Assembly (NCBI GenBank): GCA_030704615.1
Contig: CM060733.1
Span: 68,324,001 to 68,388,000 of the forward strand
DNA length: 64,000 bases
Reading direction: 5' to 3'
DNA from: Takakia lepidozioides
Taxonomy: Eukaryota > Streptophyta > Takakiopsida > Takakiales > Takakiaceae
Shown here: in pieces, positions 1 through 11,191 of the stretch
Layout of the letters: each line of letters begins with the position of its first letter
Numbering within the stretch: the first letter of the stretch is position 1
The notes under the pieces: model-generated
The model's input: only the letters and a program-made list of their open reading frames with translations
Database searches by the model: none
What the model was told of the DNA's origin: nothing
Made by a program: the position numbers and the translations under genes

Positions 1-256
1 AAATCCATCCGTCGGGTGCATCATGAGTTTCATCACGAACATGTTCATCCGGATTTCGGCGTCGAAATCCATCCGTGGCGTGCACAATGAGTTTCACCAC
101 CAACATGTTCAACCAAATTGCGGGGTAGAAAACCATCCCTCGCGTGCAGAATAAGATTAATGAGGAACATGTTTATCCTAATTTCGTTGCCGAAACTCAT
201 CCGTCTCGTGGACCATGGGTTTCATCACCGACATCTTCATCCGAATTTTGGCGCCG
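1..256. repeat. 64-bp tandem repeat, four degenerate copies
   Basis: Four head-to-tail units start at 1, 65, 129 and 193, each exactly 64 bp. Each begins with a variant of AAATCCATCC, has a central ATGTTCATCC-like block and ends in a GCG/GCCG-type block. Copies differ by many substitutions but no obvious length change, so the array is old. It may extend left of the window. It lies just upstream of the MULE-1 coding relic and may be part of that transposon's subterminal region; no function is inferred. Confidence 0.85.
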
Positions 257-373
257 AATGCAGGACTTCACTGTGGAGCATAAAGAGAGTTCTTGTCCTC
301 AACATGGACGCTCGTGTTTGGGTAAACGTGTACTTCCATCCTCATTCTCTGAAAGCTAAAATACCCTGCAACA

Positions 374-1510
374 ATGGATTTGCAATTGTCACTGAGCAGT
401 ACTTGTGTGTCAAGTTCGGCCTCCGTCCGGGAACGGTGTTCTTGGAAGAGGAGACGAAGGATGCTTATGGGAATTTTTTGGAAAGTGCCGTCATTCTGCA
501 TTGCAGATTTCGGCAACGGCAAAGAATGGCGGCTCCCAGCTTCTCAATCGAGACGGTACAGTGCAATTGGTGAAATCGTGCCTAAAGAGTTCATATGCTG
601 GAACTTGGCTGAGTCTCCTTCCACAAGAGGGACTGGCGTGCAAGATGTGAAGTTTGCCGTGAGGGATGTGGGCACCTCCTCACAAGCAGAGAAGCCGAAA
701 CATGTGAAAAGGGAAACCAAATCGGAAGAGGTGCCGCTCCATCGCTCGTCGGTGGGTGCACTTCGCAGGGAAACAGTCGTCCACAACTTATCCAGTGATG
801 ATGAAGACTGTATGGTCCTTCCATCGTATGTGTCGAAGTCCTCCGTCACTAGGAGTGTGCAGATGTCGGCAGACAATGAGCACACACCCTTGGACTCAAC
901 TTCTGTCCGCTCAGTAATTGACATATTGCGGAGAATGAAGACTGCGGGTTCCCGCTCCAGTGACCTTCTTATGCTTGATTACGACAAAACTCCAATCAAT
1001 TCTGTGGAGACTTTGCCTGAAGTTGTGGATAGGAATGCTATCTACGAGTTCCCTCTAGTGTCGCCTGGCGCAGGCCCCGACGGCATGCTGGCAGGAATGA
1101 ACAGGAAACATGACGGCCACCCATGGTGTGTCACCAAAATTTCCTCGTCCAATCTGGGTGATGGAGTTCGTGTGAGATATGTCTTATGTGTTGGACATCT
1201 GAAATGTTTCTCGAGCACATGTTACCACTACACGAGCAAAGGCACCCGGAATGAGACAGACTGGATTGACAATTCGTCGACCCCATTTTGGCCTCAAGGT
1301 AGAGTTCCTCCAGGAACGTTCAAGTGTGCCCATTGCAACGTAGCCCCAACGTGTATATCCGTGTGCAATGCCAAACAGTATTACGTCGGGACCGTCGGCC
1401 CAGCGTGCACCAGAGCATGCATTCACATCGGAAAGCATGACCACCCCGTCGCTAGAAGCAATTCCAGAATCGCTTTTCAACAGGCCCACGATATTATCAA
1501 AGAGGAGGTG
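374..1510 (+). pseudogene. MULE-1 transposase, N-terminal portion
   Basis: The frame is open across about 379 codons and then runs into LTR A1, so its last few codons come from the LTR. The end of the native part, with HIGKHDHPVARS followed by QQAHDIIKEEV, aligns with HVGVHYHPLARG and QEAHDIIKEEV of MULE-2, which supports both reading frame and family. Upstream is a Cys/His-rich block (HLKCFSSTC and KCAHCN at about 1195-1340) of the kind found in N-terminal DNA-binding regions of MULE transposases. The first 150 residues look low-complexity and the true start is uncertain. Transposition requires the DDE domain, which is absent here. Family assignment is by comparison within the window. Confidence 0.6.
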
Positions 1511-2236
1511 TGTCACGCCCCTTTGCCTTGAGGGCGGGGGGTTGAGACACAAGAGGGGCTGCCCCTGTGGTGGGGGCAGTGGCAGCAAATTGGAAAGGGG
1601 GTTGAAGCACCCTTGAGTGCCGAAGGCACTCAAGGAGGCGGTGGCGCTCACTAGGTAGAGCCCCACAAACCGGGTAGCGGTGGTGGGGGCTCCACGAGGG
1701 ATGGTGGTAGCGTAGGGAGTCGTAGTGGGGGTGGCATAGGACTCCCCATGAGGCTGAGGCCTTGTGATGGGAGTCGTGGGGAGTCTTGGGACTCACCACG
1801 GTCCATTGGGGCCGTGGTGGGTGGGCCAAGACTCACCGCGGCTCACCACAGGGACGATCGAGGGTCTGAGTGGTGGTGCACCAGATTTGGACTTGGCTAC
1901 TTGTGGAACCCCCAAGGACACCTACAGAAGTATATATAGGGAGTCATAACCCCGAGAACGGTGCAAGCCCGTTGGTGACCGAAAACTAGTGAGTAAGTGT
2001 GCGAGCCGGAAAGCGACCAAGGTGTGGGGAGCTGTTCCGGACTGCCATCTACCAAAGGGAATTCCACTGAGCCCAACAGGTCGAGGGTCGAGTGGGAGTG
2101 TGAGAGGGACCGTTATGCCCCGGTGAGCAGCCGAAGCTCCGAGTTGGCCCGGGCGGCCAGTTTGGGAGTTAGGCGCGCGCACCAAAGCGAGTAACTATGA
2201 CTTGAAAGGGAGCTTACCGAAGTGAGGTGCGCGACA
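1511..2236 (+). repeat. LTR of chromovirus A1 (5' LTR, 726 bp)
   Basis: It begins TGTCACGCCC directly after MULE coding sequence and ends GCGACA directly before a primer binding site. A second copy of identical length lies at 45382-46107, a diverged partial copy at 5123-5691 and an inverted partial copy at 47803-48122. The TG...CA ends, inverted TGTC/GACA termini and adjacent primer site identify it as a 5' LTR. It contains a TATA box. No matching 5-bp duplication is visible because the 3' end of this element has been lost. Confidence 0.92.
1931..1938 (+). promoter_or_regulatory. TATA box in LTR A1
   Basis: TATATATA lies in the context GAAGTATATATAGGGAG. The same motif is kept at the equivalent place in the other three A-type LTR copies (5385-5392, 45802-45809, 48017-48024 inverted), even in the most diverged one. 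It is the likely core promoter for element transcription. Confidence 0.7.
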
Positions 2237-2238
2237 CT

Positions 2239-2250
2239 TGGTATCAGAGC
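2239..2250 (+). other. Primer binding site of A1 (initiator Met tRNA type)
   Basis: TGGTATCAGAGC starts two bases after the LTR end. This is the usual complement of the 3' end of plant initiator methionine tRNA in many LTR retrotransposons. The inverted A3 copy has TGGTATCGGAGC at the same place. Confidence 0.9.
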
Positions 2251-2291
2251 TTAGAATTCAGTACGCGGTTGTCCTTGAGATCGGCGTCACC

Positions 2292-3490
2292 ATGGGGTCG
2301 GGCAAGACAAAGCGAAAGCGGAACGGCCCGAAAGACGATGATCCTGGTGAGCCCGGTGGGGGGCGACGTGTCACTGAAGCGACAAATGGAAGAGGCGATT
2401 TATGCTTCTAAAAGTGAGGCCACTCGAGAACGGGAGACATCTGGAGAGTCGGAGCCCGAGAACTTCCCAGTGGCTCCGCCAGACCAACAAATGTCTCCCA
2501 TTCCAGCAGCCTTTTGGGAAAGGTTGTTGGCGCAGTTTGGCGGGACGTTGAAAGACGTGATGAGGGCGGCTAATGCCACTTCCACTAAGGCAAAGTTTAA
2601 GGTGAAGCCTAAGGAACCCGACATCTTTGAGGGCATCCGAAAAAATGCACTCAACACCTGGCTCTTGGAGCTGGAGCACTACTTCTAGGCGGCCAAGTTG
2701 AGTGACAAGGATCGGGTGGAAGTGGCTCCCACCTATTTGAGGGGCTATGCTCAACAATGGTGGCAGAAGCGCCTTCATGACCAAGGGCCAAACCCAGAAA
2801 TCTTGAGCTAGAGTGGGTTCAAGGAACTTATGAAAAGACAGTTTGTGCCCCCCAACGCGTCTTGACTCGCCCGAGACAAGATGAGGAACTTGAAGCAAAC
2901 GGATGACATTTAGGGATATGTTCAGGCTTTCAATGTGCTGTTGCTCGAAGTCGTGGATATGGTCGAACCAGAAATGGTCCTCAACTTTGCGGTGGGACTG
3001 GTCCCATGGGCCATGGAAGTTGGAGGAGGGGCCACCAAAAAACTTTGAACGAGGCAATTGAAAGGGCTGAATGTTTCTCGGATGTCCCTAGGGGCGAAAG
3101 ACATGGTCGTACGGAGCTGAACCACAAGAAGGTCCAGCGGGAGGGTGACTCCTTGCGACTGGAAAAGAAGTGGGATAGGCCACGCGGAGACAATGACACA
3201 TGGAAATCGAAGGGAGGGCCTTCGCACGTCAAGGTGGCACCCGGTGCTCCGAAAGAAAAATCAGATGCAGCGGCTTATAACGGACAGAAGGCGACCTTTG
3301 ATGGGGTGTGCTTTAATTGCGGGGAGCCCGGGCACATGGCCAAAGAAGTGCGCAAAACCCCGACAATTGAACAAGACTCGGGTGACCACGGAGCTGTCCG
3401 AAGACTCCATCAGCCGCTTGGTGGAGGCGGTGGTCGCCAAGACTGGCAATGTAGGCAACTACTCTTGTGAGTTGTATCAGGAGACATGAG
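2292..3490 (+). pseudogene. A1 gag relic with zinc knuckle
   Basis: Start ATG at 2292 (MGSGKTKRKRNGPKDDD) matches the start of the inverted A3 copy. A lost frame in the G-run near 2358-2363 shifts reading. In-frame stops follow at about 2686, 2812, 2862 and 2911. Compared with A3, the sense codons at the first three positions appear to be CGG or TGG, so the stops look like C-to-T and G-to-A decay. A CCHC zinc knuckle starts at 3309 (CFNCGEPGHMAK), but an extra A near 3341 shifts the frame before its last cysteine. Gag would form the particle and bind RNA. The copy is clearly dead. Confidence 0.85.
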
Positions 3491-3513
3491 CATTGCGTTA
3501 AGGGAGTCAGTTA

Positions 3514-4086
3514 ATGTTCGTGAGCGGGATAATTTCCGGAACTAACGTGTCGTTGTTGGTGGACACAGGAGCGTCGCACTCCTTTATAACACCGGCAATG
3601 GCACGGAAGCTGGGGCTCCCGACAAATGATGTGGGGGCCTCTATTGAAGTGCGTTATGCCAAAGGAGAACCACAACTGGCGACGAGGGTGGCGTTCGATG
3701 TTCCTCTTCAGCTGGGGAGTTGGGAGGGACGTGAGAATTTCACCATTTGCGAGATCAATGGAGTGGATCTCATTTTGGGGATGACCTTTTTGGGCAAATC
3801 CGGAGCGGTCATAGATGGCCGCAAGAGAATAGTCACGCTATCGTGTGGGAATGGTGGCGAAGTTTTACGGGTGTCGAAAACGCCCAACCGAGTGGGAGGG
3901 CGAATAAACCTGCTGATAGCAAAGGAGTGGGGCCGTGGAGGAGCCGCACGAGCCCCAGTTTTTGCTTTACATGAGACAAGTGGAAGGAGAAGTCGATAGG
4001 GAGCCGAGCCCATATTGGATCAAGGGGATCCTGGAGAAATACCAGGATGTGATGCCAGAGGATTTACGAAGCGGCTTGCCACCGCG
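3514..4086 (+). pseudogene. A1 retropepsin-like protease, truncated
   Basis: The frame contains LLVDTGASHSF at about 3550-3585, the aspartic protease active site (D-T-G) of Ty3/gypsy Pol. A typical DLILGMTFL motif follows at about 3767. A frame change in a G-run near 3930 moves the continuation (EPHEPQFLLYMRQVEGEVDR) into another frame. Homology to A2 stops at 4086, after the protease-to-reverse-transcriptase linker (SGLPPR), and the sequence then switches to MULE. Reverse transcriptase, RNase H, integrase and 3' LTR of A1 are gone. Confidence 0.88.
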
Positions 4087-4316
4087 TGTACAATTCAGGG
4101 ATTCAAAGACGTTCCTGCTGTCCACTGCTGGATCGGCTGCACGCAAGGAGGTGTACACTGTTACCACTCTGAACTTCCTACCTACAACTGTTGCAGTTTC
4201 TTGACAATGGAATCGGAGAAGGGCGCCTACTACCCGTGCAAGCATCTCTACTATATCTACCTGAAACGCTTGAAGTGTATCTCCAGCACACATGACTTCA
4301 TACATACACAACGTTG
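4087..4316 (+). pseudogene. MULE-1 transposase C-terminus with SWIM-type finger
   Basis: Two overlapping frames read like the C-terminal part of MULE-2. GGVHCYHSELPTYNCCSF is followed by YYPCKHLYYIYLKRLKC and STHDFIH, against SELPTCNCTDF, YCPYKHLYYVYLKRLRC and TTHHFIH in MULE-2. The Cys and Cys-x-His positions fit a SWIM zinc finger, common at the end of plant MULE transposases. One frameshift lies near 4150-4190. The junction with A1 at 4086/4087 is a deletion joint. Confidence 0.75.
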
Positions 4317-5122
4317 AGTTACAACGAGGTCATTAAGCTTCTTGGTATGGACACATTACCTTAAGGGACACAAAGTTCAAGATGCGTCCATGTCCATTCT
4401 ATTCGTGTCGAACAGACGAGGTTCTGATAGTATTTGGAAATATCTACTGAGGTTATCGGAAGAGGTTTCATGGGACTTTGCACTCTATTTTGGCGTCTGT
4501 ATTCTAGGTGTTTTGACATTTTCTTTCTTAGAATGACCGTGACCCATGCATGCAGTACCATTTTCGATTCGATTTCTCCATTTTGTATGTCCCAACATGT
4601 ATTTGCCTACCTTACCCCCTATGCCGGAAACAATATTCCATTCGTGGATCCGAAACTATTTTTTTTGGTGGTGTCGAGGCGCACTGTTTTCCTATAACTA
4701 TGCCTTTATTCCAGACTGTAAGTTTCGTGGTTCCCCCTGTCCACTATAACTGTGCCTTTATTCCCATATCGGATATGCAGAAACTAGTGTGTGCACCGTT
4801 ATAGGCATTGTACTTAACGGTCCTTGTGCATGTAATTCCGCGGATTTGGCGGATCCACCTTCTATTTCGGCACAGTTATGTCCACAAACAGCAGAAGAAT
4901 CCATGCGCAGACACATGAAACACAACATTGTTTCCTTACAGTTCTTGGCAATATATTGTAAAAAATAAATTACAATATTATTAATATAATAGGAATTTAA
5001 TATTGGTTTTCCGTACATTGTCGTTATTGGGAGACTCTTGCTGGTGGGCACATGAAACCTGAGTGCGTTGCTTTTGCGCTCACGCTCATGCTCATGCTCA
5101 TGCTCATGGAATAGCAAACCTC
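4317..5122. other. MULE-1 3' flank and terminal inverted repeat
   Basis: No coding potential was recognised. An AT-rich stretch lies at 4955-5000. The last 45 bases contain GCTCAT-type short repeats (about 5080-5108) ending CATGGAATAGCAAACCTC at 5122. This is the transposon terminus, judged by match to the MULE-2 and MULE-3 ends. Confidence 0.65.
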
Positions 5123-5691
5123 GATGGAGCCCTGCAACCAGGTTGCGGTGGGGCTCCGAGTGGGGGTGGTCGTAGCATAGGGAGTCATAGTGGAGGTGGC
5201 ATAAGACTCACCGCGGGGCTGAGGCCTTGTGGTGGGAGTCGTGGGGAGTCTTGGGGCTCAACACGATCCATTGGGACCGTGGTAGGTGGGCCAAGACTCA
5301 CCGCGACTCATCACATGGAGTTGAGGTTCGTTCACCCAAAAAAACTTGGGTTGTTTGTGAGACCCCCGCCGACACCTCTCGAAGTATATATAGGGAATAG
5401 TGACCTCATGAAAGGTGCAAGCTCGTTAAGCGACCAAAAGCTAGGGAAGCAAGTTAGCGAGCTGAAAAACGACCAAAATGTGGGGAGCTATTCCGAACTG
5501 CCTATAACTAGAGAATTTTCATTCAGCCCGCGGAGTCGAGGGTTGAGTGGGGGAGCAAGGGGGGGACCGTTAGGTCCCGGTGAGTAGCCAAACCTCTAAG
5601 TTGGTCCGGCGGTCAGTTTGGGAGTTAGGCGCACGTATCAAAGTGAATAACTTGACATGAAGGAGAGTTTACCGAAGTGAGGTGTGAGACA
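5123..5691 (+). repeat. Diverged A-like LTR, 3' part
   Basis: It can be followed alongside LTR A1 from the GGAGCCC block through the TATA box at 5385-5392 to the end GTGAGACA at 5691, with many substitutions and small indels. It starts exactly where the MULE-1 terminus ends, so MULE-1 inserted into this LTR and the first part should lie left of the window. Sequence after 5691 is not a primer binding site, so this was a 3' or solo LTR. It is the oldest A-type copy here. Confidence 0.8.
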
Positions 5692-5719
5692 GTCTTAGGT
5701 TCAAGCTCCATCTCCATAA

Positions 5720-6127
5720 CAGCCTAATCCTACAGCTGCGTTGCCTAAGGAAAATCAAATTGATATTTGTGTCATATATGGAGCCAAATTTGCAGGACCA
5801 TTGCATGTGGACTCTGCCACTGCTATTACTCAAGCAACAACTTATGCTCCTCAGCCAAAATGAATGTATGTGGATAAAGAGAGGAAGCAAGTAAGTGGTC
5901 AGACAAAGCTTCCACAGTCCTTTACACTGGCAGAGACAATACCTGCATCTCACCCAATTGTGCCACAGACAGCACTTTTAGTGTTATTCGGAAGAATTCA
6001 ACGAGGTATGCTACAAGCAAAGTGCAGCCAATATGTTGTTGAGGGCGGCTATGGCAATTTGTCAAATCCCATTGTTTTCTACAACGACGATTGCAACGTT
6101 GGAAATTTGACTAGCTATTATGTTTAG
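5720..6127 (+). pseudogene. Unidentified coding relic
   Basis: One frame stays open for about 135 codons apart from a TGA at 5861. It reads as ordinary protein (QIDICVIYGAKFAGPLHV ... ETIPASHPIVPQTALLVLF). It follows the old A-like LTR directly. I do not recognise a family. It could be an exon of the sequence into which the LTR element inserted, or another transposon protein. Codon usage gives no strong clue. Confidence 0.3.
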
Positions 6128-6274
6128 ACTAGCAACTACTCTTTGTAAAAGTGAGGATGTAATAGCATCATCTGCGGAGTTGGCAAATATGGACCTTCAT
6201 GCAGATAATGGCCTACCTGCCCTTGGCACAAGAATGATAAACTTAAGATATGAAGCCTAGCTTTGAACCAAAAA

Positions 6275-6690
6275 ATAAATGCAGAAAAGAAGATGAGATT
6301 GTAATTGTCCGATGTGTTGGTAATTTAAAGACAATATCCACTTTCTAATACATTGTTTGAAATATCCTCATCAGAGAGTAACCCTCTTCAAAAGTATACA
6401 AACATTGTCCCTACACTTCTGTTCACAAACTTTCAAAATTTTGAGGTTGAGCCAAAAGTCCTGACCCTATTGAGGTCTAATAGTTGGGCAGCTCACACAC
6501 AAGAAGTTCATGCTTGCGTAAAAGGTTGGCTTCCTAGAGGATATTTGGAAAACCAACTTATTGTCTCTATAAAGATAAATCACAATATCGGATTGAGCCC
6601 CTCACAACAGTAGTATCTGTTTTTTTTTTGGTTTCACTCAAAATGGGCGTGGAGTCTACAACCACAAGGCCGTATCGAACAACATAAATG
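6275..6690 (+). pseudogene. LINE fragment (copy a): C-terminus and 3' tail
   Basis: The frame around 6400-6570 (LLFTNFQNFEVEPKVLTLL, then SNSWAAHTQEVHACVKGWL) matches the C-terminal coding end of the longer LINE at 16886-18612 (PLFTNFESLKAEPK, SYWANHTQH). It is followed by the family 3' tail: GAGCCCCTCACAA, a T-run, and ACCACAAGGC. No poly-A tail follows. 5' truncation and stops show an old copy. Confidence 0.7.
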
Positions 6691-8754
6691 TATGTTGGAT
6701 GTAAACCATTATGGCCAACACAACTTCAAAAAAAATGGAAATTGGGTCAACCAATTAATATATGGCCACCTTAGGACTTTATAACTATAATTTATAGATA
6801 TTGTGGTCATAAGCAATAATCCACAATCGCAATCTCTATTTGTAGGCGGTCACCTCATTTAGATTAGAAATTTTGAAAATAAATTAAAAAAACCCTAGCT
6901 ATTGGCAAGACCCCTCATCACACTGGAAGCAACATCTAAAAATGCAAAGTGTCTAATCTCTGCACTGTAGCAAAGGAGACAAAACCAACAAACAATGAAA
7001 AGACTACAAATACATGAATAAGTTGGGGAAAAAAAAGGTCAATACAAAGAACTTTAACCCTTAACTTCATACATGGTTCATTTTTTGACACCTAAAAATT
7101 ACTACCCATGCCCAGTAAAATGAGACTAACTATCTATCAAAAATCATCCAGAAAAATGAACCTTACACGTAGGTGCGCATCTGGCATGCACTCACCAATT
7201 GTTTCACCCTGAAATGTGGGAGATAATATGGTTTTAGAGAGGATGAATTTTTTGTTTTTGTTTTTGAAAACATGGTTTTTTAGCCTTGACCAATTAATTT
7301 GAGAGGTTTTTAGGTTTTTGTGGAGTGTTTATTCTACATATTCCTAATCTTTGGTAGGAATGACATGTCCATGCAAAAAATGAGGGGCAAATGTCAGGTT
7401 TGGCATGGGGGTGCTTTGTATGTGTTTCCGGGGGGGGGGGGGGGGGGGGGTTTCAAACTACCTTCATTACAAAGATTTAGAATTTGGGATTTGGCCTACA
7501 CAAGATGCTATGAAATATTGCTGAAGTTCCAAATCCCTCTGGTGAGGAAGTGACTCTCTTCACACCTACGCCTTGCTCCAAATAATGCCCACATCCAATG
7601 GTAGAAATTATAAAAATTGACTCCCCAAGTGGCCTGAAGTGCTGTCCAATCAAAGATGGCCGCGTAGCAGTCAACTCTGCGGGGGCCCCCTCCATGCAAG
7701 AGCACATCTCACCCTGAGGTTTTTGGAAATTTCTGGACTTGGCAGACTTTCTCCAAATGGCATGTGCCAATTGGAGATGACCTGCCATGTCATCAGGTCA
7801 TTTATTGCTGAAGAAACGACCTAAAAATATTAAGATAGGCAAAAGTTCCGTTTATATATCATCTTCTATGAAACCTGAAACGGGTTCCATAGGAAGTTAA
7901 GGGTTAAATACCATACATTAAATTGCCTTCATCATTAACAACATAATTGATACCAGGTTTGCAGGTCTCCAATTCATGGTCTCCAATATTTTGTTTTGGA
8001 TTTCTTCTTTGTGGCTTCTGTGCAAACACAGCCCCTATGCGGGTCTCTGGTCAGGCCTTCATTTGATACTCCCAGTTCGGGTGCGTTCACCCTTGCTGAT
8101 GCGAGTGTGTGCCTTGTGGCTTGTCTCGGGGATTTAAATTTTTTCCCTTCCAATAATGCGAATATAGTTCTCAAGGGTCCTCCCCAAATAATCATCCCTA
8201 TCAGGAATGCCGTCTTTATGTTGATATGTATTGAAAGAAACATTACAACAATACTCTAAACGTAACGCCAATTTGTTTGACAAAACCCGTATTTCCCTTG
8301 CAACAAATTCTGGGAATGGACTCCAAAATAACTGTCACTTTGGGACTTCTTGTAACTATACCAGGTGAAAGTACATTGGATTTTGAATGGTACAAACAAC
8401 GTCGAAGAAATGTGAAACACTTTAATGGCTTTTCTAAAGAAATAACTGCCTTTGCAGCCTGCAACCTTCAGGATGTTAACCATGTGCGGGCATCTGCTTC
8501 AGCTCCTATGTATGCTGGAAAGAGAGGCAATGAAGACTTACAAAGATAGAAGGACAATGCCAAAGAGACACAAAATACTGGGGACCTGTTGGAGTTGCGA
8601 CGAAGAGGCTAGTCAATAACCAATACATTGTTCATGGTCACGCCTTCACCTACTGTTGGCAACTCAGGCGATACTTGCCAGTCTCCATCCACCAGAAACT
8701 TGATCTCATACCTTCATACCACCCCATCATTACAAGCCTTCACCTACTAAGAAT
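6691..8754. other. Gene-poor stretch with a 21-bp poly-G tract
   Basis: No protein family, RNA gene or long repeat was recognised. An uninterrupted run of 21 G lies at 7430-7450. Several T- and A-rich stretches occur. Short open frames at 7996-8259 and 8277-8549 have no recognisable content. Probably decayed repeat DNA. Confidence 0.5.
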
Positions 8755-8805
8755 GTACTCATAAGAGTTGGTTTGCCGTAGCCTTGTGAACATAGACCCT
8801 CCAGC
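8755..8805 (-). repeat. LINE 3' tail scrap (copy b)
   Basis: About 50 bp (TACTCATAAGAGTTGG then TTTGCCGTAGCCTTGTG) match the inverted 3' tail of the LINE family also seen at 10578 and 18795. No coding part remains. Confidence 0.6.
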
Positions 8806-10577
8806 TACTAAGAGATGTCTCATAAGCAGTGGTGGGTTACTCTAGCATAACGAACCTTCAGGCTGTGCACATCCAGAGTCTAGCTCATCGACTAAGTGCA
8901 TATAGTCCATGAGGATCCAACAGTTACATATTATAGTCAGAAAGATCAAGATGATGGGAACGTCCTTGTTTAACCTCTTGTAATCTCCCTCTTATTATTG
9001 TAAGCGACGAACATCTGTGCAGGTTATAATGTGCCATAAAACAAAAAGAATTCAGCATTCATGGTATCCCAGCGGCTGAAATTATGTAAAAAACATGACC
9101 ATGCCCTAGTCGACTCAGTACCCATACTGCCAGTCACATCCTAGTGGCAAGAATAAGCTAAGACTGAAATTATCCCAGGCAAAAGATCCAGAAACCTGAC
9201 AACAACATCATTCATCCAATTGTCTCAGTTTGAAAGCCAGTCTACTGGGAGATACTGTTGCACAGATATACGTTTACTTCGGCACTGATTGCAGCAGGTG
9301 CAGATGAGCCTTCCTAGAACGATTACCTTTCAGTGCATTAGTTTTCAGTTTTCTAAGTATGTACATGAGGCATACTGTAGACGGATATTGTGTACACTGT
9401 ACCTGTCCACACGCAGGATCCTCATGCACGGATGTGTGTGTGTTACGACAAGAAATTGTTGTACTACCTGCCTCTTCATTTTCTTTGTGACATGTTGGTG
9501 TTCTTCTGCTACCTCCTTGGATCTAGAAAGAGGTAGGCATGGGCCATATAAGAGGACAGGGTGGAGGGCAGTCTGCAGGCTGCTTGCCCGCCAAAGTTAG
9601 TCAGAGGGGTTACTTTCAGCACATCACAGAGGTCAGCATTATAGTGCAACACTGCTGATACCCTCAAACAGGACAGTTTGAAGTCGTGATGGGGCTTGTC
9701 TCTTTAACCTCTCTCATTCCATCCTTCTCTTTCCTCATTTCTAACTCTCTTCCTTCTCCAGCTTCTACGCCCCCCTGGCCTTGCTCTGCATCGCAATGGG
9801 TCTCTTTAAGTTTCTGTTGTGAGTGCTTTTAGGGTTCATTATTTCCCATGGCAGTTTCCCCCCAATCTTTTACTAGTACGGTGGTTGCCAAAGGAGGCTT
9901 TGCGCTCTGTTGTTTTTCTGTCCTCTTTTCCTGTTTCATTTGGGAATGGTCATACCTTGCCCTGGTCTGACTTCAATTAAAGAAGAATGTTGGCAGTAGA
10001 AAGAAAAATTCTAGAAAGCAACATGCAGAGAGGTTAGGGGCTACAGTATCAAATTTGACATTTGTATAGTTCCCAACGTCATTAGGGTAATCACACTTGA
10101 TTCATTTTGGGCTCCCAAATATTATATTTGAGACCAAAAATTCTTGGTGTGAGGTGGCCCTTCTAGTTGATTGTTTCCATGTGAACAATCATGATGGCAT
10201 ACCATTAATTAAAAGTAAATGCCGGTAAAAGCAATTACCTTTTGGAAACCGTTGAATGGTGATATGAGGGTTTCTGCCCACTTGGATGCATAAAACTCAG
10301 CTCAAACGCGTAATAAAACACACACACACACACACACACACACAGCCTCAAGTCCTGGTTCTGTAAATGAGTTAATGGAGTGACGTGCAAAGTACCAAAA
10401 TTGGTCTTCATCAAAGAGATGCTCACACGTGGCAACTTCTTGCAAAAGCCAGTATCAGAAAGACACTTGAGCTCTAGAGGTCAGACCTTACTATGGAGGT
10501 AAATTGGAAGGTTTCGAGGTATTCAAATGCAAATATTTCGGTACACACTGGTGAGCCAGGCTTGTATGGGACAAAAT
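8806..10577. other. Gene-poor stretch with a CA microsatellite
   Basis: No gene was recognised. A (CA)13-type microsatellite lies at 10318-10344. The frame at 9289-9600 has no family signal. The rest looks like unique or decayed intergenic sequence. Confidence 0.5.
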
Positions 10578-11186
10578 GTACTCATAAAATGTTGTTTGCC
10601 ATAGCCTTGTGGCCATAGACCTCGCCCCCAGTTTGGGTGGAACAAAAAGGAATAGAAACTACCTTTGTGAGGGGCTCACTCCGGTAGCGTGATCTTACCT
10701 GGATATAGACAATTAGTTCGGGTTTTCCAGATATCCTCTAGAAAGCCCTTCACACAACCATCAACTTGCTGTGTGTGAGCTGCACAGCAATTAGACCCCA
10801 AGAGGCCAGGGCTTTAGGCTCAGCCTCAAGATTTTGAAAGTTGATGAACAGAGTGCAGAGCCAATGTTCTTGATCGTCCTGAAGAGGGTCACTCTCTGGT
10901 CAGAATATCCCAGACAATGTCTTAGAAAATGGAAATTGTCTTCAGGTTGCCCGCACATCGGGCAATTACAATCTCCTCTTCCTTTCTGCATCTGTTTATT
11001 GTTCAAAGGTAGGCTTCCCACCCTAAGTTTAAATTTCGGTCCAGTGCTGAGAGTAGGTAGGCCCTTCAAGTCATCCTTAAGGTCTTCGCCTATGTCACCG
11101 ACTGGAAACGAGTTCAGAGAAGTTTTAAGCCTAACTTCATTTTCATCAGACATTCTTTCCGCATCAGACTGCATGGCTTTGGACAT
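10578..11186 (-). pseudogene. LINE fragment (copy c): C-terminus plus 3' tail
   Basis: The minus-strand frame 11186-10791 ends the LINE ORF2 protein. It contains KLRVGSLPLNNKQ and the cysteine finger CNCPMCGQPEDNFHFLRHC, typical of the C-terminus of many LINE polymerases. The conserved family 3' tail follows down to 10578 (GTGAGCCCCTCAC hairpin, then the TTATGAGTACA-type end). It abuts LINE copy d head to head at 11186-11192. Confidence 0.75.
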
Positions 11187-11191
11187 AACGC

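Larger units (their letters stand above)
1..5122 (+). mobile_element. MULE-1, right part of a Mutator-like transposon, interrupted by A1
   Basis: A transposase-like N-terminal part (to 1510) and a SWIM-type C-terminal part (from 4087) match the two ends of the MULE-2 protein at 29553-32185. Between them lies chromovirus fragment A1. The right end at 5122 reads, on the minus strand, GAGGTTTGCTATTCCATGAG, closely matching the MULE-2 terminus GAGGTTTACTATTTCATGA and carrying the same ATGAGC sub-repeats. DNA beyond 5122 resumes inside an A-like LTR, so MULE-1 inserted into that LTR. The left end is outside the window. The DDE core is missing, removed together with the 3' part of A1. Confidence 0.75.

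Noticed and set aside
7430-7450. 21-G tract as a regulatory G-quadruplex
   Set aside because: A single homopolymer with no gene nearby; more likely slippage or a sequencing artefact.
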